Shown here piece after piece: positions 25,487 through 32,941 of a stretch of DNA of 64,000 nucleotides. This DNA is from Flavobacterium pectinovorum (GTDB lineage: Bacteria; Bacteroidota; Bacteroidia; Flavobacteriales; Flavobacteriaceae). Every line of letters starts with the position of its first letter. Positions within the stretch are counted from its first letter, which is position 1. The stretch spans positions 62,001 through 126,000 of the forward strand of contig NZ_FRBX01000006.1 of NCBI RefSeq assembly GCF_900142715.1. Direction: 5' to 3'. Both the position numbers and the translations under genes were made by a program. The notes under the pieces were generated by a model. The model worked only from the letters and a program-made list of their open reading frames with translations, had not been told where the DNA came from and did not search any database.

Positions 25487-25906
25487 GTTATTAGTCCTTA
25501 GTCTTTAAGGTTTTTAGAAAAGGCATTTATCATTTTGCTTTCTTCTTCAATCAAAAACATAATCTCGTTAAATAGATTATCATCAGAAATAAATTCTAAT
25601 TCTTTTGCAATAATTAATTGTGTTTCTATTTCATTCAGAGACCCTCTGGAAATATTCAAAAAATGGTTAAATGATTTATCGGTTTGGCGTCCAAAACCTT
25701 CTGCTATATTTGAAGGAATGGATACGCTCGCCCTTTTTAATTGACTTGTTAAGGCGTAAATTTCTTCTTTAGGAAAGCTCTTTGTGAGTTTATAAACCAG
25801 AACAACTATTTTGATTCCTTTTTGCCAAATGAATAACTCTTTGTACGATTTAATACCACTCATGTAAATCTTAATTTAATTTCCTCACAGACTAAGGACT
25901 AACAAC
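25487..25906. repeat. Inverted repeat bracketing the S23 gene in nadD-gmk
   Basis: GTTATTAGTCCTTAGTCT (25487-25504) matches the complement of 25889-25906 at 17 of 18 positions. The arms continue as degenerate ttagt/actaa words outward. The left arm contains the stop codon of the S23 gene, so gene and repeat form one unit. Confidence 0.8.
25498..25863 (-). CDS. Four-helix-bundle protein, S23 (23S rRNA intervening sequence) family
   Basis: This 121-residue protein matches the S23/TIGR02436 four-helix-bundle family, first known from ORFs in intervening sequences of 23S rRNA. The hallmark is LTSQLKRASVSIPSNIAEGFGR (about 37-58), followed by a long helical C-terminus. Homologues such as Avd assist diversity-generating retroelements by binding nucleic acid, but no reverse transcriptase is seen here. 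The gene is inserted between gmk and nadD, inside a word-type inverted repeat whose left arm supplies its stop codon. That resembles the stem-enclosed ORF of rRNA intervening sequences. The cellular role is unknown. Confidence 0.9.
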   Translation of the reverse strand: MSGIKSYKELFIWQKGIKIVVLVYKLTKSFPKEEIYALTSQLKRASVSIPSNIAEGFGRQTDKSFNHFLNISRGSLNEIETQLIIAKELEFISDDNLFNEIMFLIEEESKMINAFSKNLKD

Positions 25907-25919
25907 TAACGACTAATTA

Positions 25920-26492
25920 CTATTTGGAAACAAAAGCTTTCACTAACTGATAAGCTTCTTCTTTAGCTGTATCTAAATCGTAATTTTTAATAATCGTATC
26001 AAATTGTGGCGCCGTCGCCAATTCAACCGAAGCTTTTGCAATACGCATATTGATTTTGTCGTCACTTTCGGTAGAACGCTCTTTTAATCGACGTTTTAAT
26101 TCGTCAACACTTGGAGGTTTTACAAAAACGGCTAAGGTTTGTTCTGGGAATTTGTGTTTAATACGCAATCCGCCGGCAACATCAATGTCAAAAATCACAT
26201 TTTTTCCTAAAGCCCAAATACGCTCAATTTCGGCTTTTAAAGTACCGTAAAAATTATCGCGATAGACTTCTTCCCATTCCAGGAAATTTTCGGCTTTAAT
26301 GTGTTTTTTGAATTCTTCCAGCGAAATAAAATAATAATCTTTTCCGTGTTCTTCTTCTCCGCGAGGGTCGCGTGAAGCCGCTGAGATCGAAAATTCTAAA
26401 TTTAAATCCTCTTTCCCAAGTAAATGTTTTACTATAGTTGTTTTTCCTGATCCAGATGGTGCTGAAAAAACAATTAATTTTCCTTTATTCAT
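25920..26492 (-). CDS. gmk: Guanylate kinase
   Basis: Gmk phosphorylates GMP or dGMP to the diphosphate with ATP. The 190-residue protein begins with the P-loop FSAPSGSGKTTIVKHLL (about residues 8-24) and contains the GMP-binding stretch SISAASRDPRGEEEHGKDYYFIS and the lid-region RLKERSTESDDKINMR. It is cytoplasmic and essential in most bacteria. It follows yicC on the minus strand, a common pairing, and is followed by the S23 insertion and nadD. Confidence 0.97.
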   Translation of the reverse strand: MNKGKLIVFSAPSGSGKTTIVKHLLGKEDLNLEFSISAASRDPRGEEEHGKDYYFISLEEFKKHIKAENFLEWEEVYRDNFYGTLKAEIERIWALGKNVIFDIDVAGGLRIKHKFPEQTLAVFVKPPSVDELKRRLKERSTESDDKINMRIAKASVELATAPQFDTIIKNYDLDTAKEEAYQLVKAFVSK

Positions 26493-26600
26493 TATTTATG
26501 CTTTAGGCTTTAATTTATGCTTTAAGCTTTAGGCTGTACGCTTTAAGCTTTAGTTTGCTGTGTTTTTTGCTTATAGCCTATAGCTTAAAGCCTACAGCTT
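26493..26600. repeat. gctttaagcttta word cluster
   Basis: At least six copies of gctttaag/gctttagg and complementary agcctatagc, taaagcc units fill the 108 bases between yicC and gmk. They can form several alternative stems. No promoter box is evident. Confidence 0.6.
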
Positions 26601-27461
26601 TTACAATACATTCAAAACCTGTTCCTTAATCTTCTCCAATTCATCTTTCATCATCACAACCAATTTCTGCATTTGAGCATGATTCGATTTTGACCCCATT
26701 GTATTAATCTCACGACCCATTTCCTGAGTAATAAAGCCTAATTTTCTACCATTTGCTTCTTTACCTTTTATGGTTTCTAAGAAGTAATCTAAGTGATTGG
26801 TTAAACGGACTTTTTCTTCGGTAATATCCAATTTTTCAAGATAATAGATCAATTCCTGTTCAAAACGATTTTCATCTACATTAACTTTCAATTCAGAAAT
26901 TGCAGTTTGCAAACGGTCTTTTATTGCCTGAACGCGTTCCGGATCAAGCTCTAAAGCATCTGTCATATATTGACGAATATTTCCAATTCTTAGGTTGAAT
27001 TCTTTTTCAAGAGATTCACCTTCGTCTTTTCTAAAAGTTAGGATATTTTGCAGCGCTTCTTCGATAATAACCTGAATTTGTTCCCAGTCGTTTTCGTCGA
27101 TTTCTTCGCGCTCGGTTTTTAAGGTGTCCGGCATACGAATCGCCATTTTCATTAATTCCGTTTCATCTGCAGCAGGATATACTTCTCTTAGTTGAGCGAT
27201 ATAATTTTTAACAACAGGAACGTTTACTTTTGTCGAAGTTTGTTCAGCAGTACTTTCGATATAGATTGCAAAATCAATTTTTCCTCTTTCAAGTTTGGTA
27301 GAAATCTGAGTTCTTAAACCTAGTTCCATTTCGCGATAAAGCGACGGCATTCTTACGTTTAAATCTAAACCTTTACTATTTAAGGATTTTACTTCGACGG
27401 TAATTTTTTTTGTAGGCAATTGCAAAGAAGCTTTGCCAAACCCTGTCATAGATTGTATCAT
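26601..27461 (-). CDS. yicC: YicC/YloC family endoribonuclease
   Basis: This is a conserved 286-residue cytoplasmic protein of the YicC family, members of which have been reported as endoribonucleases that act on small RNAs. Hallmarks are the N-terminal MIQSMTGFGKA and the C-terminal GRKLGFITQEMGREINTMGSKS with K, E and N conserved, ending in a helix that reads MMKDELEKIKEQVLNVL. It heads the yicC-gmk-S23-nadD string. A short leader with no clear -7 box precedes it. Confidence 0.94.
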   Translation of the reverse strand: MIQSMTGFGKASLQLPTKKITVEVKSLNSKGLDLNVRMPSLYREMELGLRTQISTKLERGKIDFAIYIESTAEQTSTKVNVPVVKNYIAQLREVYPAADETELMKMAIRMPDTLKTEREEIDENDWEQIQVIIEEALQNILTFRKDEGESLEKEFNLRIGNIRQYMTDALELDPERVQAIKDRLQTAISELKVNVDENRFEQELIYYLEKLDITEEKVRLTNHLDYFLETIKGKEANGRKLGFITQEMGREINTMGSKSNHAQMQKLVVMMKDELEKIKEQVLNVL

Positions 27462-27697
27462 ATAATTGAGTATAAAGGCGCAAAGATAAATAAAACTTTG
27501 CAGTGTTGGGTTTTAATTCGTTAATCTGTTAAAACAGTTTGTTTGCCACGAATCTCACGAATTTTCACTAATTACTATTGTTTAAATCTTTGCGAATTAG
27601 CAAAAATGAATTTATTGATTTTTTCGATTAATTAAAAATTTTAATTCGTCCAAATTTGTCCAATTAGTGGCTAACTTTTTAGAGCTAAGATTGTTTT
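27462..27697. other. Upstream region of yicC with decayed word repeats
   Basis: There is no ORF. Words such as gccacgaatctcacgaatt (27544-27562), and complements in attcgtccaaatttgtcc (27643-27660), are related to the 7482-7549 repeat. The yicC promoter should lie near 27470-27510 but no clear -7 box was identified. Confidence 0.4.
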
Positions 27698-27800
27698 TTG
27701 GGCGTTCCCTTCGGTCGGGCTATCCGCTCCCAATCTTTTTTTGAGCAGAAAAAGCTCAAAAAAAGGATTTCCGCTTCTATCCCTAACGCAACCCCGAATT
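27698..27800. repeat. GC-rich hairpin element (gggcgttccc type)
   Basis: A roughly 100-base element is much more GC-rich than its surroundings: gggcgttcccttcggtcggg, then an AT stem with TTTTTTTGAGC (27737-27747) pairing with GCTCAAAAAAA (27754-27764), then ccgcttctatccctaacgc. It has no ORF. I recall very similar elements between genes in Flavobacteriaceae, which would make it a dispersed repeat, but only one copy is seen here. Confidence 0.55.
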
Positions 27801-27818
27801 CTTAGAATTTTAGGGTTA

Positions 27819-28172
27819 TTATTTTTCTAAAGCCTTCATTACCTGTAATGTCACAGGTTGTGTATTGCCAATATAAATTTTTTCATCAATAATAAAAACC
27901 GGACGGCTGATAAAAGTATAATGTTCCAGAATGTATTTTTTAAAATCAGCTTCGGTCAGATTCTTGTTTTTCAAATCCATCGATTTGTATAATTGTGCTT
28001 TTTTGCTGAATAAAGCTTCATAACTTCCGGCAAGCTGATACATTTCTTCCAGTTCTTCTTCCGTGATTGGGTTTTGTTTGATATCATGAAAAACCAGATT
28101 GTTGTCTTTTGGTAAACTTTTAATGATTTTTCGGCACGTATCGCAAGAAGCTAAGTAATATATTTTGTTCAT
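27819..28172 (-). CDS. Arsenate reductase/Spx-like thioredoxin-fold protein
   Basis: This small cytoplasmic protein of the ArsC/Spx family has 117 residues from the chosen start. The frame extends upstream to 28196, but MNKIYYLASCDTCRKIIKSL at 28172 is the natural N-terminus of the family. The CDTC motif places two cysteines where ArsC has one catalytic Cys and Spx has CxxC. The C-terminal region has SRPVFIIDEKIYIG, equivalent to the R-P loop of ArsC. Whether it reduces arsenate or acts as a redox protein cannot be decided. No arsenic genes are near. It is divergent from the dinB-like gene. Confidence 0.85.
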   Translation of the reverse strand: MNKIYYLASCDTCRKIIKSLPKDNNLVFHDIKQNPITEEELEEMYQLAGSYEALFSKKAQLYKSMDLKNKNLTEADFKKYILEHYTFISRPVFIIDEKIYIGNTQPVTLQVMKALEK

Positions 28173-28249
28173 GATTTCTGATTTATTAGAATACAAAGAA
28201 AATCCATTTGAAATATAAAAATGACTAATTTTATAAAAAAAATATAAAT

Positions 28250-28705
28250 ATGAGTTCAGTTTTTAAAGTACAGAAAACCATTCGCGAAATTCTCCTGAAG
28301 ATTTTGGATAATCATTCATTGGAACAATTAAATAAAATTCCGGCAGGATATAGTAATAATTTGATTTGGAATGTGGCGCATTGCATTTCCTCACAACAAG
28401 TTTTAGTATATAAACTATCAGGTTTGCCAACGTTGGTTTCTGATCAATTTATTGATAAATATAAAAAAGGAACAAAACCGGAAGGCGATGTTTCACAATC
28501 AGAACTTGATGAAATCAGAGCATTACTTTTTTCAACTTTGGATAAAACTGAAAAAGATGTTAAGGATGGCATTTTTCAAAACTATACGACTTATATGACA
28601 AGTATGGGGTTTGAACTCACAAATGTTCAGGATGCGTTAGACTTTGTAAATTATCATGAAGGAATTCATACCGGAATCATAATGAGTATTCGAAAGTTTG
28701 TTTAA
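28250..28705 (+). CDS. DinB-like four-helix protein
   Basis: This 151-residue protein belongs to the DinB/YfiT superfamily of four-helix metal-binding proteins. The three histidine ligands are visible: NVAHCISSQQ in the second helix, and NYHEGIHTG near the C-terminus. Members act as thiol-dependent transferases with bacillithiol or similar thiols, or remain uncharacterised. It stands alone between a divergent ArsC-like gene and a terminator. Confidence 0.85.
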   Translation: MSSVFKVQKTIREILLKILDNHSLEQLNKIPAGYSNNLIWNVAHCISSQQVLVYKLSGLPTLVSDQFIDKYKKGTKPEGDVSQSELDEIRALLFSTLDKTEKDVKDGIFQNYTTYMTSMGFELTNVQDALDFVNYHEGIHTGIIMSIRKFV

Positions 28706-28708
28706 ATA

Positions 28709-28737
28709 AAAAAAGTCCCATAATTGGGACTTTTTTA
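28709..28737. terminator. Bidirectional terminator
   Basis: AAAAAGTCCCA and TTGGGACTTTTTT form a stem with a short loop. It serves the convergent dinB-like gene and the rlpA gene, whose stop codon it nearly touches. Confidence 0.88.
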
Positions 28738-29232
28738 TTATTCTATTATTCTTTCTATTGTTACTTTCATTGCACCTGCACCTTTGCTTTTTGTTATTTC
28801 CATAAAAGCTCTTTTCGAGAGGTCTAATTCACGCGTTTTTACAAACGGACCACGATCGGTAATTTTTACAATTACAAATTTCCCGTTTGCTTCATTGGTT
28901 ACTTTTATTCTGGTACCAAATGGGAGCTTTTTGTGGGCTGCAGTGTATTTGTTATTGTCAAACCTGCTTCCGTTTGCTGTTTTTCTTCCGGTAAATTTAT
29001 CAGCGTAATAAGAAGCGTGTGCATTTTTTTTGTAAGGTTTTAATTTTAAACCATTGTCAGTAAATATAGAATCACTTTCCAACGGCGGGACTGATAATTT
29101 TCCAATTTTTACTGTGTCCTGAATAATTTTAGGAGGCTCTACCGCTGTTTTGTTTTGACTCGTTATAGTAGTAAAACAACTTAAAAATGTAACTGCAAAT
29201 AGAGAGAGGGTAATGTTTTTTTTAATTCTCAT
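28738..29232 (-). CDS. RlpA-like double-psi beta-barrel lipoprotein
   Basis: This 164-residue exported protein has an N-terminal signal with a likely lipobox (TFLSC, Cys about 19). It carries the RlpA-like double-psi beta-barrel in the C-terminal half: ASYYADKFTGRKTANGSRFD, LPFGTRIKVTN and VKITDRGPF with the conserved D and R. RlpA proteins are septal ring-associated lytic transglycosylases that cut naked glycan strands. No SPOR domain is present, so septal targeting is not supported. It is a monocistronic gene between two terminators. Confidence 0.9.
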   Translation of the reverse strand: MRIKKNITLSLFAVTFLSCFTTITSQNKTAVEPPKIIQDTVKIGKLSVPPLESDSIFTDNGLKLKPYKKNAHASYYADKFTGRKTANGSRFDNNKYTAAHKKLPFGTRIKVTNEANGKFVIVKITDRGPFVKTRELDLSKRAFMEITKSKGAGAMKVTIERIIE

Positions 29233-29285
29233 GGGTTATTGTTTTTCAGACTTGGGGACTTTGTACAAATAATATGCCGAGATAA

Positions 29286-29310
29286 AAAAAGCCCTAATTT
29301 TAGGGCTTTA
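29286..29310 (-). terminator. Terminator of the small membrane protein gene
   Basis: AAAGCCCTAA pairs with TTAGGGCTTT. Read on the minus strand, a run of seven T's follows, just after the stop of the 29322-29744 gene. Confidence 0.8.
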
Positions 29311-29321
29311 GTTGATGGTTT

Positions 29322-29744
29322 TTAAAACCACAGATTCCAGGGGATTCTACTTAAAATAAGCAATAATCCTAAACCGTAAAAAATAGCAAATGTTTTAAAT
29401 TTTGCTTCGCTATTAATTAGTTTTTTATGTTTAGACCATCCAATTGTGATTAGAATGATAGCTATAATATTAATTAGAGGATGTTCTAATGAAGTTAATC
29501 GAAGTTCTGCGTTAGACATTTGTCCGAAAGCAGCTTTTCCCAAAGGAGAAACAAAATAAAGGATCAAACCGATTAATAATTGAGTATGAGTTCCGATTAA
29601 AGCAAATAAGGCAATTTTACGATCTTTACCAGTAAATTCTTTTTTTGAAGTTAATCCGATGATAGCATTTACAACGGCAATTAATAAAAGAAGCAAAGCT
29701 AAATATGCCCAGCCAGAGTGAAATTTTTGTAGAAAATAATACAT
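29322..29744 (-). CDS. Small four-helix membrane protein (annotated cytochrome B-like)
   Basis: The frame reaches 29816, but the ATG at 29744 (MYYFLQKFHSGWAYLALLLLL) gives a normal membrane-protein N-terminus, for 140 residues. Four hydrophobic helices are evident, with histidines near the first (KFHSGW), second (GTHTQLL) and third (LEHPLIN). Homologues in Flavobacteria are often labelled cytochrome b, but the heme ligands are unproven. It lies between two terminators as its own transcription unit. Confidence 0.75.
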   Translation of the reverse strand: MYYFLQKFHSGWAYLALLLLLIAVVNAIIGLTSKKEFTGKDRKIALFALIGTHTQLLIGLILYFVSPLGKAAFGQMSNAELRLTSLEHPLINIIAIILITIGWSKHKKLINSEAKFKTFAIFYGLGLLLILSRIPWNLWF

Positions 29745-29789
29745 AAATTGTTTTTTTGATTGAAACAAATATAACAAAAAAGGGTATAA

Positions 29790-29826
29790 AAAAACGGCAT
29801 TGAACTTAAAAGTCAATGCCGTTTTT
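29790..29826 (-). terminator. Terminator of the TonB receptor gene
   Basis: AAAAACGGCATTGA pairs with TCAATGCCGTTTTT around an 8-9 base loop, with T's on both strands. It lies 24 bases beyond the receptor stop codon. Confidence 0.88.
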
Positions 29827-29849
29827 GATATTTATTTAGATTCTAAATA

Positions 29850-32633
29850 TTAGAAATCGTAACGTAAGCTAAAGTTCCAAGTTCTACCGAAACCGAAGAA
29901 TACTGCGTTATTAGTTGCAATTCCTCTGTAAACTAAACCATTTGAAGCGTAAGTTCCATTTGATCCGGCTGGTTGACCAGCTGCAACAGGAAGATTATCA
30001 CTAGCAAAGTTGTTTGTTTTTGATTCAGCAATATAAACTGTGTCAAACAAGTTGTTTACGTTTAGTCTAAAGTTAACAGAGTTTGCTTTTGTTCTTCCAA
30101 CTAACCATTTGTATGAAATACCTGCATCTACTAATCCATAAGAAGGTAACTCTAAAGCTCCTTTATTATCAGCAGCCGTAAAACTGTTTGGATTTAAGAA
30201 AGCATATAATTTTTCATTATAGTTGTAAGTTGCATCAACGTTCAATCTTGTAAGTACTTCATAAGTAGCTCCTAAAGAAGCTGTTAATTGTGCAGCATCA
30301 CCAACTTTTACTTTGTCAAGATATAATAATGCGCTTTCAACTACATTATTTTGGTTGTCATAAGTAGTAGCGTTTGCTTCTCCTTCATATTCCCAATCTC
30401 CCATAGAGAACATTGCGTTAATTTTTAACTTGTCCATAACTCTTGCAGTACCTTCAAGTTCAATACCTGTATGTACTTCTGTAATTCCAGTATAGTCAAA
30501 ATAACCTCCAGTATTTGTTGTTCTTGTATCGGTGATTCTTAAGTTTCTATCTTTCCAAGAAGTACGGTAAACGTTAACATTTGCGTTAAAGATACCTGAA
30601 CGGAATCCGTATCCTGCCTCAAGACCTAATATTTTTTCATTTGTCAAAAGTGGATTCACAATTGACGCATTTCCTGGATAAACTGCGTTAAAGAAAGGTT
30701 GTTTAGAATAGTAACCTGCGTTAACGAATACATTGTGGTGTTCGTTAATGTTGTAGTTAGCTCCTCCTTTTACGTTTCCTCCCAGGATGTTTTCGTAATC
30801 TGTACTAGATAATGGATCAGAAGATGCATATTTAAAATAATCTACTCTTTTGAAACCTTGTTGAGAAATAGCTCCCTGAATAAATGCAGTCAAATTATCA
30901 TTAGAATATTCTAATTGTGTAAATGCACCATACCAGTTTACATCACCATCATTGTTGAAGTTAATTTTTTCCTCTCCACTTGTACTTTTGAAAGGATTCC
31001 AAGAAGGATAAACAGAATTTGTTTGAGTTAAAACTCTGTTAGGGCTGTTAACATTAAAATTATCTAAATAATTGTCAGCTCCTAAAAGGTTGTTGATGTT
31101 TTGGTAGTGAAGACCTTTGTATCCTCTAACATCAATACCAGCATCTAAAGTAAAGTATTGTCCTAGTTTTTTATCTAAATTGATAATTGCACCATACCAG
31201 TTATGAGAGTTGATTGATGAAATTTGAGAAATACCAGCTCCAGTTCCTGCTGAACTTGACGTATTTTGATACTGACCAGCAGCATTTGGTGTACGTGTAA
31301 TTGGTGTTGTTGCACCAGCAAGAGTTACCGGTTGACCAGAGTTGTATGCTACGATTTTGTCATAATCAACTAATCCGTCTGCAGTTCTTAATTTAGCGTT
31401 AGCATAGTTACTTCCTTGAATTCCACCAGTACCATTAGTTCCACCACCACGTCCGAAAGAAGCGTATGCGATAGTTGATAATTTAGTAGTTTCGTTAATT
31501 TTGTAATCCCAGTTAAGAGAAGCTACCGGTTTGTGGTAGTAATTTCTTCTAATGTTAAATTCTTTTCCGTTTAAAAGACCCCAGTCAGAGTTGTATTTAA
31601 TATTTGGATCAGTAGCAGTTCCGTATTTTTGGTATGTTTCTAAAGTAATATTACTTGTTCTTTGGTTGTGCCATTGTGGTGCACCAGTAAAAGTAAATTG
31701 AAAGTCGTGTTTGTTATCTTTAGTAGCATAACCAAGACCAATGTAGTAATTATCTCCATTAAATTTTGTTCCGTCTACATAACCGTCACCTTGAGTATGG
31801 CTGTATAAAACAGATGCAGAAAGACCACTGCTTAATTTTCCTGTAGAATAAGAAACTTGTGATTTAATATAGTTATCATTTCCAAATGAAGTTGAAACTG
31901 ATCCTCCTTCTTTTAAATCAGAAGCTTTTGTCAAAATGTTAATTGTTCCTCCAACAGAAGCAATTGCTAATTTTGAAGATCCTAAACCTCTTTGAACCTG
32001 CATTGCAGAAGTTACATCAGATAAACCTGCCCAGTTACTCCAGTATACAGTTCCACCTTCCATGTCATTAACTGGCATACCGTTAATCATAACCGCAATA
32101 TTTTTTTGGTCAAAACCACGAATGCTTATTCTTGAGTCTCCAAATCCACCACCTGCTTTTGTAGTATATACAGAAGGAGTGTTTTTAAGAATTTCAGGAA
32201 ATTCCTGAGAACCTAATTTCTCTTGAATTTCAGCTGCTTTAATAGTTGAAACCGCAACAGGAGTTTTTCTGTCTTTTGCGATATCTACTGTGCTACTTTT
32301 AACAACAATCTCGCTTAATTCATTTGAATTTGCGCTTAAAGTAATAACACCTAAGTTAGCAGTTCCTCCATTTGCAACAGTAAAAGAAATTGTTTTTGAT
32401 TCATATCCAAGATAAGAAACAACAACTTGTCCAGATGTAGCTGAAGTTGTAATCGTAAATTTACCATCAAAATCACTTGAACCAGCGTCTGAAGATCCTT
32501 TAACTGCTGCATTTGCACCAGGTAAAGAAAGAGCACCATCGGTAATAGTACCCGTAATTTTGTTTTGAGAAAATGCGGTTGAAACTATCATGAACAATAG
32601 TCCCGTGAGTAACCAATTTTTCATTGTCTTCAT
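29850..32633 (-). CDS. TonB-dependent receptor with carboxypeptidase-like domain
   Basis: This is a 927-residue outer-membrane receptor. It has a signal peptide ending in STAFSQ (about residue 23), a CarboxypepD_reg-like beta-sandwich (about 24-105, GTITDGALSLPGANAAVKG), the plug (about 125-235, ending near GTINILT) and a 22-strand barrel ending in LRYDF. Substrates reach the periplasm using TonB energy. The length and Ala/Asn-rich loops do not reveal the ligand. There is no SusD partner or iron gene next to it, so it may serve a siderophore or other small ligand rather than a glycan. A palindrome in its promoter (32667-32692) suggests regulation. Confidence 0.95.
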   Translation of the reverse strand: MKTMKNWLLTGLLFMIVSTAFSQNKITGTITDGALSLPGANAAVKGSSDAGSSDFDGKFTITTSATSGQVVVSYLGYESKTISFTVANGGTANLGVITLSANSNELSEIVVKSSTVDIAKDRKTPVAVSTIKAAEIQEKLGSQEFPEILKNTPSVYTTKAGGGFGDSRISIRGFDQKNIAVMINGMPVNDMEGGTVYWSNWAGLSDVTSAMQVQRGLGSSKLAIASVGGTINILTKASDLKEGGSVSTSFGNDNYIKSQVSYSTGKLSSGLSASVLYSHTQGDGYVDGTKFNGDNYYIGLGYATKDNKHDFQFTFTGAPQWHNQRTSNITLETYQKYGTATDPNIKYNSDWGLLNGKEFNIRRNYYHKPVASLNWDYKINETTKLSTIAYASFGRGGGTNGTGGIQGSNYANAKLRTADGLVDYDKIVAYNSGQPVTLAGATTPITRTPNAAGQYQNTSSSAGTGAGISQISSINSHNWYGAIINLDKKLGQYFTLDAGIDVRGYKGLHYQNINNLLGADNYLDNFNVNSPNRVLTQTNSVYPSWNPFKSTSGEEKINFNNDGDVNWYGAFTQLEYSNDNLTAFIQGAISQQGFKRVDYFKYASSDPLSSTDYENILGGNVKGGANYNINEHHNVFVNAGYYSKQPFFNAVYPGNASIVNPLLTNEKILGLEAGYGFRSGIFNANVNVYRTSWKDRNLRITDTRTTNTGGYFDYTGITEVHTGIELEGTARVMDKLKINAMFSMGDWEYEGEANATTYDNQNNVVESALLYLDKVKVGDAAQLTASLGATYEVLTRLNVDATYNYNEKLYAFLNPNSFTAADNKGALELPSYGLVDAGISYKWLVGRTKANSVNFRLNVNNLFDTVYIAESKTNNFASDNLPVAAGQPAGSNGTYASNGLVYRGIATNNAVFFGFGRTWNFSLRYDF

Positions 32634-32659
32634 TTGTTTATTTAGTTTATTGTTTTTGG

Positions 32660-32692
32660 CAAAATTATAACATTAAAATCAGATAATGTTAT
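32660..32692 (-). promoter_or_regulatory. TonB receptor promoter with operator-like repeat
   Basis: The minus-strand -7 box TAATTTTG occupies 32660-32667. Immediately upstream ATAACATT (32667-32674) and AATGTTAT (32685-32692) form a perfect 8-base inverted repeat with a 10-base spacer, placed where the spacer and -33 region of the promoter should be. Confidence 0.5.
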
Positions 32693-32890
32693 CAAAATGT
32701 TAAGAAAGGGTAGATTTGTTTAATCTGTTGCACATTAAAATGATTTTTTCTTTTTGTATTACTTAAAATCAGTTTTTTTTGAATTTAATGCCGTGTTTTT
32801 TGTTAAAATGATAATAATACACTCTAGCTTGTAGTGTTTAACTTTCAAAAATATCTGTTTTCTTTGTTAAATGACATGATTTATACGAAA
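32693..32890. other. AT-rich gap between the TonB receptor and pgi
   Basis: No ORF or RNA is recognised. The receptor promoter lies at one end and the pgi terminator at the other. Between them the sequence is T-rich and unremarkable. Confidence 0.4.
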
Positions 32891-32922
32891 AAACGCCTTA
32901 ATTTTGTTAAATTAAGGCGTTT
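32891..32922 (-). terminator. pgi terminator
   Basis: AAACGCCTTAATTT (32891-32904) pairs perfectly with 32909-32922 around TGTT, 20 bases past the pgi stop on the minus strand. Confidence 0.85.
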
Positions 32923-32941
32923 CAAATCTGCTATGTAATTT

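Noticed and set aside
25498..25863. Avd accessory gene of a diversity-generating retroelement
   Set aside because: The S23 fold matches, but there is no reverse transcriptase, template repeat or variable repeat near either S23 gene.
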